Shown in pieces: positions 1-8,054 of a DNA stretch of 31,005 bases (position 1 is its first letter; the number at the start of each line of letters is the position of its first letter). Where the stretch lies: contig JALWSJ010000029.1 in the NCBI GenBank assembly GCA_026993705.1, positions 1 to 31,005 on the forward strand, read 5' to 3'. Origin of the DNA: Flavobacteriales bacterium. GTDB lineage: Bacteria; Bacteroidota; Bacteroidia; Flavobacteriales_D; Parvicellaceae. The position numbers and the translations under genes are program-made. The notes under the pieces are model-generated. The model ran no database searches. It was not told where the DNA came from and saw only the letters and a program-made list of their open reading frames with translations.

Positions 1-118
1 AATCTAAGGTAGTAAATTTAGTACTTCATTTTTTAACTTCTTTCCTTAGTTACGAAAAACTTGATGAGGAAAACTTTATTCTAAAAATAATTATTTTTAA
101 TGTATCTTCGTCCGCTGA

Positions 119-1108
119 ATAGTTACTTCAGATAAATCCATCGTTATAAACTTTGTTATTCCCATTACCTTAACCTTACTCTTCCTTACTTCTGTCCGAA
201 CTCTCAGAAAAAAATTAACAATTACCACCTTAGCTCCTATTTACCTTGGCGTTATACTAGGTTATCTTTTTTTATTCCTTGCCGAAAGGTTGGGGTGGTT
301 AATGATTGCATCAGACAAGGTAAGTGTCGATTTCGAGAAAATAAAATTCTCGTTTTTCTTTTTTATAGAAAACACAATTATATCCTTAAAGGAACTATCC
401 GTTAGTTCGCTACTTATTGCAATAAGTATCATTAGTTACGTCCTCAACATCATACTTGTTTATCGAGAACGAAAATCCCCTCGTTTTCTTGAGGTGTATT
501 TTCTCTTCTTCATAACCATAATGACAACCCTCCCTATATTAGCAGGCAAAATAACAGGCTTAGATTCCATTCGGTACAATTATCAAATCTTGATTGTATT
601 GGTTTTCCTTTTTCCGTATTTCTTGCATCGGGTACTTGGTAATAACAGCATATCCTATAGCTTCAATATAGGCCGTATTGCTTTTATAGGATTATTCTTA
701 CTTCTTATCTCCAACTTCAATTACAATAAACTTGTAAGAAAAATCAACTTTTATCCCAATGAAACAAAAATAATTAACGCTAACAAAAACAAATTAGAGT
801 TACAAAATGGACTTTCAACTTATTGGAAATCTAAAAAGAATACGATGTTTTCAAAAGAACACATATTAATTCGATGTATTCATGAGAACCTGAAACCATA
901 TACGCATGTAGTCAACAAAAACTGGTTGTATAAAAAAGGACAAAAAACAATCTATAACTTCATTATAGTAGATGACGATACAATGTTAAAAACCGTATCA
1001 GAAAAGTTTGATTCAGTAGAAACTATTCAACTTTCAGAAGGATTAATCATCGCAAAGACGGAGCCGTTTTATTTTGACGAAAATTATAATATTGCAATAG
1101 ATAAGTAG
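119..1108 (+). CDS. polytopic membrane protein, C-terminal part (unrecognised; glycosyltransferase-like)
   Basis: The reading frame is open from 119, just after a TGA at 116-118, to the stop at 1106-1108. It encodes several hydrophobic segments (about 146-205, 230-285, 345-400, 420-465, 480-545, 585-640 and 670-715 in nucleotides) and then a soluble tail of about 120 residues. The tail contains GLSTYWKSK and a C-terminal alpha/beta-looking stretch, a layout I associate loosely with uncharacterised membrane glycosyltransferase-like proteins of Bacteroidota; this is not a firm family call. No good start codon exists near 119. A TTG at 290 would remove two obvious membrane segments, so it is probably not the start. 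A second open frame (3-122) runs in from the window edge and overlaps by four bases, which suggests one gene broken by a frameshift. The neighbouring deacetylase and GT117 gene fit an envelope-glycan setting. Confidence 0.55.
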   Translation: MVTSDKSIVINFVIPITLTLLFLTSVRTLRKKLTITTLAPIYLGVILGYLFLFLAERLGWLMIASDKVSVDFEKIKFSFFFFIENTIISLKELSVSSLLIAISIISYVLNIILVYRERKSPRFLEVYFLFFITIMTTLPILAGKITGLDSIRYNYQILIVLVFLFPYFLHRVLGNNSISYSFNIGRIAFIGLFLLLISNFNYNKLVRKINFYPNETKIINANKNKLELQNGLSTYWKSKKNTMFSKEHILIRCIHENLKPYTHVVNKNWLYKKGQKTIYNFIIVDDDTMLKTVSEKFDSVETIQLSEGLIIAKTEPFYFDENYNIAIDK

Positions 1109-1148
1109 ATGATTTATATAAGACTGCACTTCACACCCTCTCCAACCA

Positions 1149-1769
1149 TCAATACTCAAAAGGAATCACTTCCAATCGATAACCTCTTTGCTTTAATTCT
1201 TCTAACAAAACTGGTAAAGTTTCTAATAGAACATCTCCACATTTAATACTATCGTGAAACACTATCACCGAACCCAATTTCAGATACTTTAACGTATTTT
1301 TTAATAGCTTTTTTGAGGTTATACCTTGTATAAAATCACCTGGAATTATATCCCAAAACACAACAGTATAGCGTTTCTTTATTTGATTAAATTGCTTCTT
1401 TGTTATTCTGCCGTAAGGTGGACGAAATAAACTGGAAGATATTACTTGCGATGCTCTTTCAACGTCATCTAAATAATCCTTAGGCGTAGAACTCCAACCC
1501 GAAATATGACTAAAAGTATGATTTCCAACCCTATGTCCTCTTTTTTGTATTTCATTAAATAAATTCAAATGTTTTTCGACTTGAGAGCCGAGACAAAAAA
1601 AAGTTGCCTTAGCATTGTATTCATCCAATACATCCATTACACTTTCGGTAATCATAGGAGTAGGACCGTCGTCAAAAGTCAGATAAACCACTTTTTCTGA
1701 CGTCGGAATCTTCCATATTGCCGGACGATAAAATCGCCTTATCCAATTGGGTACAGAAACAATATTCAT
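1149..1769 (-). CDS. polysaccharide deacetylase family protein (NodB domain)
   Basis: This 206-residue protein is almost entirely a NodB (carbohydrate esterase 4) domain, a metal-dependent fold that removes N- or O-acetyl groups from sugars such as peptidoglycan or chitin-like glycans. All five motifs are visible: TFDDGP (31-36, catalytic base and metal Asp), HTFSH (84-88, metal His pair), RPPYGR (116-121), the W139-D140 pair, and the final VFHDS with His172. There is no signal peptide or lipobox, so it is either cytoplasmic or exported by a route not visible here. The ATG at 1769 gives a full-length domain. It lies downstream of the GT117 gene on the same strand, but an inverted repeat with flanking A and T runs separates them, so the two are probably transcribed separately. 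Substrate is unknown. Confidence 0.93.
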   Translation of the reverse strand: MNIVSVPNWIRRFYRPAIWKIPTSEKVVYLTFDDGPTPMITESVMDVLDEYNAKATFFCLGSQVEKHLNLFNEIQKRGHRVGNHTFSHISGWSSTPKDYLDDVERASQVISSSLFRPPYGRITKKQFNQIKKRYTVVFWDIIPGDFIQGITSKKLLKNTLKYLKLGSVIVFHDSIKCGDVLLETLPVLLEELKQRGYRLEVIPFEY

Positions 1770-1785
1770 TGTAATACATCAATAC

Positions 1786-1819
1786 AAAAAAAAAGGAAGA
1801 TAGTATCTTCCTTTTTTTT
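1786..1819 (-). terminator. intrinsic terminator (bidirectional form)
   Basis: GGAAGA (1795-1800) pairs with TCTTCC (1806-1811) around a short TAGTA loop. A run of nine A on one side and eight T on the other makes it T-tailed on both strands. It sits 13 nt after the stop of the GT117 gene (minus strand) and would end that transcript before the deacetylase gene. Confidence 0.8.
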
Positions 1820-1831
1820 GATTAAGTCAAA

Positions 1832-4800
1832 TTATCTTTTCATTCCATTCAACCATACCGCTCGAACCAAATTCACTGGAAATTGTTGCGGATTAGAATA
1901 GATATTACTAAATCGGTTATTCGTTTCGATAAATACCTGTTTAGCTTTCGCACAAATCTCCGGGTAACGACTTCCTTCCAGCACTCCTTGAGCTTCAAAA
2001 TAAGTATTCGTCGGATCCGGTCTAAACATTTCATTTTGCCCAAGATCTTCTCCTAAAGATGCTTGTCTTAAAAACTCTATATTATTCATACTCGAACCAA
2101 ATTCTTTCACCACTTTTAGGAAGAATTTATCCACATCCATACTCATATAGTATTCCACTTTATTCATTTCCAAATCTGCCAATTTCTTAGCTAAAGCATC
2201 ACCTTTTTCTTTTGCTCCGGCAGCATAGTAACTTGTACACAAACGAACAACAATATCCCCCGGTGGAACTTGATTATTCTCTATCGGCATTTCTTCAAAC
2301 ACCTTATCCAAGATAGCTATTGCTTTTTCATTCTCTCCTTCATTTATTAAATCGTTTACCAAGAACATCATTTGCACACGAATACCATACACCATTCTCA
2401 TCGTATAGTAATCAACATACACGCCTTTGCCCTTCATATTCCCCCACTTAAAACCATTCTCTTCATCCATCATCAGTTCATACATTTTTTCAGCATTAGT
2501 ACCACCATTAGCTCCGTGATTGATTGGAGTTAACTTATACGTCATTCCCTCACTTTCCATATAAGGTTTTAAACCTCTGTTAGCTTGCATTCCTGCAAGA
2601 CTGGCAAAATAGATAGGTCTGTCCCATTTGTAATTAGCCAACATATCTAACACTGCTAAATCCGCTTTATACAAAGTCTGACCACTTAACGACCAACGAA
2701 TAGTATCCAACGCCTTATCTCTATCTTCTTCTCTCAAAATCCCACTAGCTATAGCCGCATCTTTATCGACAGGAATATATACATTTTTATAAATGGTATA
2801 ATTCTCTTCTTGGCATGAGAAATCATAATGTTTTTTGTGATTATCATCTAAAATAAACGCCATGGCTTTTTTTGCCGGCACCCACTCATCTTTGGTTTTG
2901 TCGGTTGGCTCAATAATCACATAATCACGTGTACCCGAACGATAGCTAAACTCTCTCATTTGAATCGGTAAAGGCTCAGATTCATAAGCCTTACGTTTCA
3001 TTTGGTTAATATGCCAATCAGTACTTAGCAAACTCATGTTAGCCACACGAACATCCGTACGCACACCTTCTACCTCTTGTATATACCAAAGAGGAAAAGT
3101 ATCATTATCCCCATTCGTAAACAAGATTGCTCCTCCATTTTTGTTTTTATCACAAGAAACCAAATAGTTATAAGCCAAATCTCTTGCGGTTGTACGATTA
3201 GAGCGGTCGTGGTCGTCCCAATTTTCTATTGCCATAAGCGTAGGTACAACAAGTGTTAAACCTACAGCTAATACGGCATGTAAGACACGGTTATCCGAAA
3301 CTTTTCCTACTGCCATCATTAAGCCGAATAAAACAGCTATGACAACAGAAACATAAAGAACAACATATAGGTCTGTAATAAAAAACAGAGCTAAAATTGT
3401 ACCGGCGATAGAAACAGACAAGATGTTAGAATCAACATCTTTTGTAAACAGCTTATGAGCAGACTGATACAAAGCATAAACTCCAACTCCCAGCCATATT
3501 GCAAAGGCATAAAAGGAAGCAGCATACGCATAATCACGTTCTCTCGGCTCCATTGGCTTTTGATTTAAGTAAACAACAATCGCTATACCTGTAAGTAAAA
3601 ACAACAGCAAGACCGTAAACCAATCTTTAGGAGCTTTAATCATATGGAAAATAAACCCTATCAGTGCTAAAATCAATGGTAACATATAGTATATATTTCT
3701 ACCCTTATTTAATGCTAAATATTCCGGTAAGTTATCTTGTGTCCCCAATCGTGCTTCATCAATAAAATCAATCCCACTCAACCAATTTCCTTCCAATATT
3801 TCATTACCACTGCCGGGTGTTCTACCATTTCCTTGCACATCGTTTTGTCTTCCGGAAAAATTCCACAAAAAATAACGCCAATACATCCATCCTAATTGAT
3901 AGCGGAAAAAGTAACGAATATTTTCTCCCATTGTCGGCATATACAAACCGTCTTTAGCTATCATTTCCGCTTCTTTAGTATATCCTTTAGATATTAAAAA
4001 TTGATATTGTTGTTCTCTATCCGTTACCCCTTGAATAGGAATACGAGGATCCGGAGGCAACACTTTATTCGGATTCCCTTCATAATCACTCCATACCATA
4101 TACAAAGGTCCTTTTCCTTGGCGGTACATTCTAGGGAATATCGTAGTATATTCAGCAACATACTTCTTTTCACCTGCTTTACCTTCGTTGGTATTTATGT
4201 ATTTTGTCATTACATCATCCTCAAAAGCCAATTGGAAATTAATTCCCTTATCTTTAAACTCTTGGTTTAACGTTGCAACATCTACTAAGAAATTATCTTT
4301 TTCCCATCTATTCATAAAAGAAAATTCTTTCTCCGGAACCGAAATCCTTACCTTTTGTGAATTTCCCTTTATCTTTTTAAAACTAGGGCTAATCCCCATC
4401 AGATATAATTGCTCTTTAATCTCCTGAGCTTGTTGTTTCGTTACTTCGCCATTTACTGCATTTTCTGTTATGGCATAAACTTGCATATAGGCACTTTTAG
4501 GTGGCTTCAAATGCTCCTCATCACAGCCGGGATAAGTTGGAGAATTCCAATACTGACCTTTAAGAATAGGCCAAGCTCCGTATTGATCACGGTTTAGATA
4601 GGACACTAAAGAAGCTAAAGTTTCCGGATTATTCTCATCCAAAGGAGGATTTGCTGCTGAACGCACCGGTATCATAACAAAGGATGAATACCCTATTAAC
4701 AGAACCGCTAAAGACAAAAGAATAGTATTTAACGTATGCTTATTTTTTTGTGCGGTATAATACAACCCGTACCCAAGCAAACCAATGGTTAGTAACACAA

Positions 4801-5626
4801 ATACAAAAAAACCGGTATTAAACGGCAACCCTAACGAGTTAACAAAAAACCGCTCAAAAGCATCTGCAATTCTAACCGATTTTGGGATTAACACCGCTTG
4901 TACAAAACCTAAGGTGAATACTGAAACTATCCCTGTTATCAGAAAAGCTTTGAGGGTTATTTTTTTTGTTTTTTTGAAATAAATCACAAAGCCTATTGCC
5001 GGAATCGCTAACAAGTTCAATAAGTGAACTCCAATGGAAAGACCTATCATATAAGCAATAAAGACCAACCATCTATCCGGATGACCAGCAAACTCTTTCC
5101 CTTCTTTTATAGCTTTTTCGTAGGCATCCATTTCCACTTCCCATTTAAGTATTGCCCAAAATACAATAGCAGTAAATAAAGAGGACATCGCATACACCTC
5201 GCCCTCCACGGCAGAGAACCAAAAAGAATCAGAGAACGTATATCCTAAAGCTCCAACTACACCAGCCCCCATAATAGCTATAATGTTTGCCGTATCTAAT
5301 TCTTCTCCAGTTTTAAATGCTAACTTTTTAACCAACATGGTAATCGTCCAAAACATAAACAAAATGGTAAACGAACTACTTAATGCTGACATTGCATTTA
5401 TCATCATCGCTGCGTTTTCCGGACTAGCAAAAGCAGAAAACAAACGACCTAACATCATCCAGAACGGTGCTCCCGGTGGATGTCCTACTTCTAATTTATT
5501 GGCTGTTGTAATGTACTCTCCACAATCCCAAAGACTTGTAGTTTCTTCCATAGTCAGTAGATATACCGCCGTTGCGATAAAAAACACCAACCATCCCGTA
5601 AGATTATTTATTTTCTTGTAGTTCAT
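1832..5626 (-). CDS. GT117 / DUF2723 family membrane protein (TMEM260-like)
   Basis: A very long integral membrane protein with a DUF2723 N-terminal domain, classed as glycosyltransferase family 117 and related to the eukaryotic O-mannosyltransferase TMEM260. The signature is clear: SLWDCGEY (31-38), then a HPPGAPFW motif (49-56) in the first loop, followed by about a dozen hydrophobic segments and a large soluble region with GDNDTFPLWYIQ and later helical, TPR-like sequence. I place the start at the ATG at 5626 (1264 residues). The frame stays open to an ATG at 5677, but the extra 17 residues are unlike the family start and MNYKK leads directly into the first membrane helix. Such proteins are nearly universal in Bacteroidota and probably transfer lipid-linked sugars to proteins at the periplasmic face; donor and acceptor here are inferred. 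It has its own downstream terminator. Confidence 0.92.
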   Translation of the reverse strand: MNYKKINNLTGWLVFFIATAVYLLTMEETTSLWDCGEYITTANKLEVGHPPGAPFWMMLGRLFSAFASPENAAMMINAMSALSSSFTILFMFWTITMLVKKLAFKTGEELDTANIIAIMGAGVVGALGYTFSDSFWFSAVEGEVYAMSSLFTAIVFWAILKWEVEMDAYEKAIKEGKEFAGHPDRWLVFIAYMIGLSIGVHLLNLLAIPAIGFVIYFKKTKKITLKAFLITGIVSVFTLGFVQAVLIPKSVRIADAFERFFVNSLGLPFNTGFFVFVLLTIGLLGYGLYYTAQKNKHTLNTILLSLAVLLIGYSSFVMIPVRSAANPPLDENNPETLASLVSYLNRDQYGAWPILKGQYWNSPTYPGCDEEHLKPPKSAYMQVYAITENAVNGEVTKQQAQEIKEQLYLMGISPSFKKIKGNSQKVRISVPEKEFSFMNRWEKDNFLVDVATLNQEFKDKGINFQLAFEDDVMTKYINTNEGKAGEKKYVAEYTTIFPRMYRQGKGPLYMVWSDYEGNPNKVLPPDPRIPIQGVTDREQQYQFLISKGYTKEAEMIAKDGLYMPTMGENIRYFFRYQLGWMYWRYFLWNFSGRQNDVQGNGRTPGSGNEILEGNWLSGIDFIDEARLGTQDNLPEYLALNKGRNIYYMLPLILALIGFIFHMIKAPKDWFTVLLLFLLTGIAIVVYLNQKPMEPRERDYAYAASFYAFAIWLGVGVYALYQSAHKLFTKDVDSNILSVSIAGTILALFFITDLYVVLYVSVVIAVLFGLMMAVGKVSDNRVLHAVLAVGLTLVVPTLMAIENWDDHDRSNRTTARDLAYNYLVSCDKNKNGGAILFTNGDNDTFPLWYIQEVEGVRTDVRVANMSLLSTDWHINQMKRKAYESEPLPIQMREFSYRSGTRDYVIIEPTDKTKDEWVPAKKAMAFILDDNHKKHYDFSCQEENYTIYKNVYIPVDKDAAIASGILREEDRDKALDTIRWSLSGQTLYKADLAVLDMLANYKWDRPIYFASLAGMQANRGLKPYMESEGMTYKLTPINHGANGGTNAEKMYELMMDEENGFKWGNMKGKGVYVDYYTMRMVYGIRVQMMFLVNDLINEGENEKAIAILDKVFEEMPIENNQVPPGDIVVRLCTSYYAAGAKEKGDALAKKLADLEMNKVEYYMSMDVDKFFLKVVKEFGSSMNNIEFLRQASLGEDLGQNEMFRPDPTNTYFEAQGVLEGSRYPEICAKAKQVFIETNNRFSNIYSNPQQFPVNLVRAVWLNGMKR

Positions 5627-5847
5627 TTTATTGATTATTTTGCGTTGCGAATTTAATAAAATAAATAGGTTAATCAATTCAATTTATATTTTCGTAACAA
5701 TTTTTATGTTTTTTTATGTTTTTTCTTTATTCTTTCCTTTTCTATATTCCACGTATTCTTTAGATAATCTTTATTTGTGAAACCTATTTTACCTTAAATC
5801 CATATTCTCCTCTTTTTTTTATTTTTTAAAACTTTTTGCTTTTTTTG

Positions 5848-5880
5848 TTTGGTTCTTAATTATTTTTATTCTTATATTTG
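5848..5880 (+). promoter_or_regulatory. promoter of tRNA-Gln
   Basis: TATATTTG (5873-5880) matches the Bacteroidota -7 consensus TAnnTTTG. TTTG at 5848-5851 lies 21 nt upstream in the place expected for the -33 element. The tRNA begins 30 nt after the box. The surrounding 200 bases (5680-5870) are very T-rich on this strand and hold no gene. Confidence 0.65.
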
Positions 5881-5910
5881 CACCGCGTTAGTAAATAACG
5901 CATCACATAT

Positions 5911-5982
5911 TGTCCCATGGTGTAACTGGCAACACGTCTGTTTTTGGTACAGAAGAGTCTAGGTTCGAGCCCTAGTGGGACA
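5911..5982 (+). tRNA. tRNA-Gln (anticodon UUG)
   Basis: The 72 bases fold into a full cloverleaf: acceptor TGTCCCA/TGGGACA, D stem GTGT/ACAC, anticodon stem TCTGT/ACAGA around loop TTTTGGT, a five-base variable loop, and T stem CTAGG/CCTAG around TTCGAGC. The anticodon is TTG, decoding CAA. The CCA end is not encoded in full (CAACAA follows). It stands alone with its own promoter and terminator. Confidence 0.97.
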
Positions 5983-5987
5983 ACAAG

Positions 5988-6025
5988 AAAAGCCTGTAAA
6001 CACTAGTTTACAGGCTTTTTTGTTT
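5988..6025 (+). terminator. terminator of tRNA-Gln
   Basis: An 11-bp perfect stem, AGCCTGTAAAC (5991-6001) with GTTTACAGGCT (6006-6016), with a four-base loop and a T-rich tail to 6025. It begins 8 nt after the tRNA. The next 110 bases up to the peptidase gene show nothing else clear. Confidence 0.93.
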
Positions 6026-6134
6026 TATATTATCTTACAACTGATGGAAATAACCTTCTAATTGAATAACACGTATTAATTCCGACCCTTTTTACTTACC
6101 AGCTACTAAAAATGTTTCAAAATAAACCCGTCAA

Positions 6135-7634
6135 ATGAAAGCAATAACATATTTATTTATATTAAGCCTAATCATCGGAGGGTGTGGTATTACCTCCAAA
6201 ACAACCGTAAAAAACAGAAACACAATCGATGATTTTGCAACAACCATAAAAAAAGAAGATTTAAAAAAACATCTGGAGGTATTGGCTTCCGATGAGTACG
6301 AAGGGAGAGAAACGGCCATGCCCGGACAAAAAAAAGCAGCGAAATACATTGCTGATTATTTTGCAGAAATAGGTCTGGAAAAAGGAGTAAACGACACCTC
6401 GTATTTTCAAAAATTCCCCGTTGATGTTCGCGACCCTAAAAGAGTTTCATTGAGAATAAACGGAGAAAAATTACAATTCTTAAAAGATTTTTATTATTTC
6501 GGAAGTTTTAACGATACACTATTAACTCAAAAAGATATTGTTTACATCAATTACGGAATTGATTCCCCCGGCTATTCTGACTACAAAGATATAGACGTAA
6601 GAAATAAAGTGGTTTTGGTTCGAGAAGGGATTCCCGAGAACCAACCCATTAATGAAGGATGGAAAAATTGGAGAAAAAAAGTGGAAGCGGCACAAGAACA
6701 CGGAGCTTTGGCTGTTATCTCTATCAAGGATAATTTTGAAGAAAACGTTGCTCGTGTAGGCTTTTTCATACAAAACCCCAGAATGCAATTACACAACAAA
6801 GGAATTAAGGATAAAAAAAAATTAATACCTTACTTCTATATTTCTCCTAAAAAAGCACAAGAGATTCTTTCGATAAATGATTCTTCTACTCCAAATAAAA
6901 TTGTTGGAAAAGTTGATATAGACTTGAATATCAATCAAGTTTTGGAATCGGATAATGTGTTGGGGTTTTTGGAAGGAACAGACAAAAAAGACGAAATTGT
7001 TGTGATTACAGCACACTACGACCATTTAGGTTATGACAACGGAGAAGTTTGCAACGGAGCAGATGATGATGGTTCAGGTACAGTGGCGGTTTTGGAATTG
7101 GCACAAGCATTTATGGAAGCTAAAAAAGCAGGTGCAACACCGAGAAGAAGTATTTTATTTATGACCGTTTCGGGAGAAGAAAAAGGCTTATTAGGTTCTG
7201 AATACTACACAAAAAACCCTATTTATCCATTAGAAAAAACGGTGGTAGATTTAAACATCGATATGGTAGGAAGAATAGACGATCAACACAAAGACAATAA
7301 TTATGTTTATCTCATCGGCTCCGATAAAATCAGTTCGGATTTACATGAAATCAGCGAAAAGGTAAATGCTGAAAAAACAAAATTGGTACTGGACTATACG
7401 TACAACGATGAAGATGACCCCAATCGTTTTTACTACCGTTCCGATCATTACAATTTTGCAAAAAATGGAATACCTGTAATCTTCTATTTTAGTGGTGTGC
7501 ACGAAGATTACCACAAACCAACCGATGATGTGGAAAAAATAGATTTTGAAAAAATACAAAAAACAGCACGTTTAGTATTTTACACCGCTTGGGAAGTAGC
7601 CAACCGCGATAATAGATTGAATACAAAACCTTAA
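6135..7634 (+). CDS. M28 family metallopeptidase, lipoprotein
   Basis: A 499-residue exported zinc aminopeptidase of the M28 family. A lipoprotein signal is present (hydrophobic core from residue 5, lipobox IIGGC with Cys17), so it is probably anchored in the outer membrane or periplasm. Residues about 130-265 look like an inserted PA-type domain. The di-zinc centre is intact: H294 and D296 in AHYDH, the bridging Asp in NGADDDGSG (307-315), the GEE pair at 347-349, D376 in NIDMVG, and H460 in DYHKPTD. The role is removal of N-terminal residues from extracellular or periplasmic peptides; specificity cannot be read from the sequence. The ATG at 6135 directly precedes the signal sequence. It stands alone, followed by a terminator hairpin and then repeat elements. 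Confidence 0.95.
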   Translation: MKAITYLFILSLIIGGCGITSKTTVKNRNTIDDFATTIKKEDLKKHLEVLASDEYEGRETAMPGQKKAAKYIADYFAEIGLEKGVNDTSYFQKFPVDVRDPKRVSLRINGEKLQFLKDFYYFGSFNDTLLTQKDIVYINYGIDSPGYSDYKDIDVRNKVVLVREGIPENQPINEGWKNWRKKVEAAQEHGALAVISIKDNFEENVARVGFFIQNPRMQLHNKGIKDKKKLIPYFYISPKKAQEILSINDSSTPNKIVGKVDIDLNINQVLESDNVLGFLEGTDKKDEIVVITAHYDHLGYDNGEVCNGADDDGSGTVAVLELAQAFMEAKKAGATPRRSILFMTVSGEEKGLLGSEYYTKNPIYPLEKTVVDLNIDMVGRIDDQHKDNNYVYLIGSDKISSDLHEISEKVNAEKTKLVLDYTYNDEDDPNRFYYRSDHYNFAKNGIPVIFYFSGVHEDYHKPTDDVEKIDFEKIQKTARLVFYTAWEVANRDNRLNTKP

Positions 7635-7653
7635 GTATGGATGTCGCAGTTTA

Positions 7654-7692
7654 AATCATTACAATTTTTTCTCGTTATTATAATGATTTTTT
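7654..7692 (+). terminator. terminator after M28 peptidase
   Basis: AATCATTA (7654-7661) pairs with TAATGATT (7681-7688), followed by a T run to 7692. The loop is long (19 nt), so it is weaker than the tRNA terminator. It lies 20 nt after the stop codon and just before repeat copy A. Confidence 0.55.
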
Positions 7693-7709
7693 GTATCTTC
7701 ATTGGTATC

Positions 7710-7862
7710 GCGTTAGGGATAGAACGGCATGTTTGAGCTCTTTTTTGCTTGCTTGCTGTTTGCAAGCAAAAAAAGCGAGTAGTGATAGCCCGACCATTAC
7801 AGCGTAATAAAAGTAGTGTAGTGCAACGAAACTGCTTTTACTATGCTGTAATGGGAACGCCC
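7710..7862 (+). repeat. two-hairpin intergenic element, copy A
   Basis: Copy A of the five-copy family. Block 1 GTTAGGGATAGAACGGCAT starts at 7712. Hairpin 1 (7741-7773) has stem TTTTTTGCTTGC/GCAAGCAAAAAA. Block 2 GATAGCCCGACC ends at 7795. Hairpin 2 (7794-7854) opens with CCATTACAGC/GCTGTAATGG and carries a terminal core with GTAGTGCAACGAAAC. Block 3 GGGAACGCCC is 7853-7862. The ends GCGTT and AACGC can pair. The 420-base gap 7635-8054 contains this element, a terminator hairpin and a nested palindrome, with no gene. Confidence 0.9.
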
Positions 7863-7870
7863 AAAACTTG

Positions 7871-8033
7871 AACTTGTTTAAAGTTGACAGACTAATAGCG
7901 AGCGTGAAGGCTTATATTTTCTGGCAAAGCTCCATTTTTATTGCATAGCCATTAGCTATGGAATAAAAATTAGCTGAAGTCCAGAAAATATAATGCTTTA
8001 CGCGTAGTTTAGTAAGTTAACTTTAAACAAGTT
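7871..8033. repeat. 163-bp nested palindrome, MITE-like
   Basis: The outer arms AACTTGTTTAAAGTT (7871-7885) and AACTTTAAACAAGTT (8019-8033) are a perfect 15-bp inverted repeat. Inside are TTATATTTTCTGG (7912-7924) with CCAGAAAATATAA (7981-7993), then ATTTTTATT with AATAAAAAT, then CATAGC/GCTATG at the centre (7944-7960). The structure can fold almost along its whole length with unpaired bulges. It contains no gene and ends 21 nt before the next start codon, so it would form part of that gene's leader unless a promoter lies inside it. Confidence 0.85.
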
Positions 8034-8054
8034 TCTTTTAAAAAACTTAAATTT

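Noticed and set aside
290..1108. TTG at 290 as the true start of the first gene
   Set aside because: It would discard two clear membrane segments encoded in the same open frame from 119.
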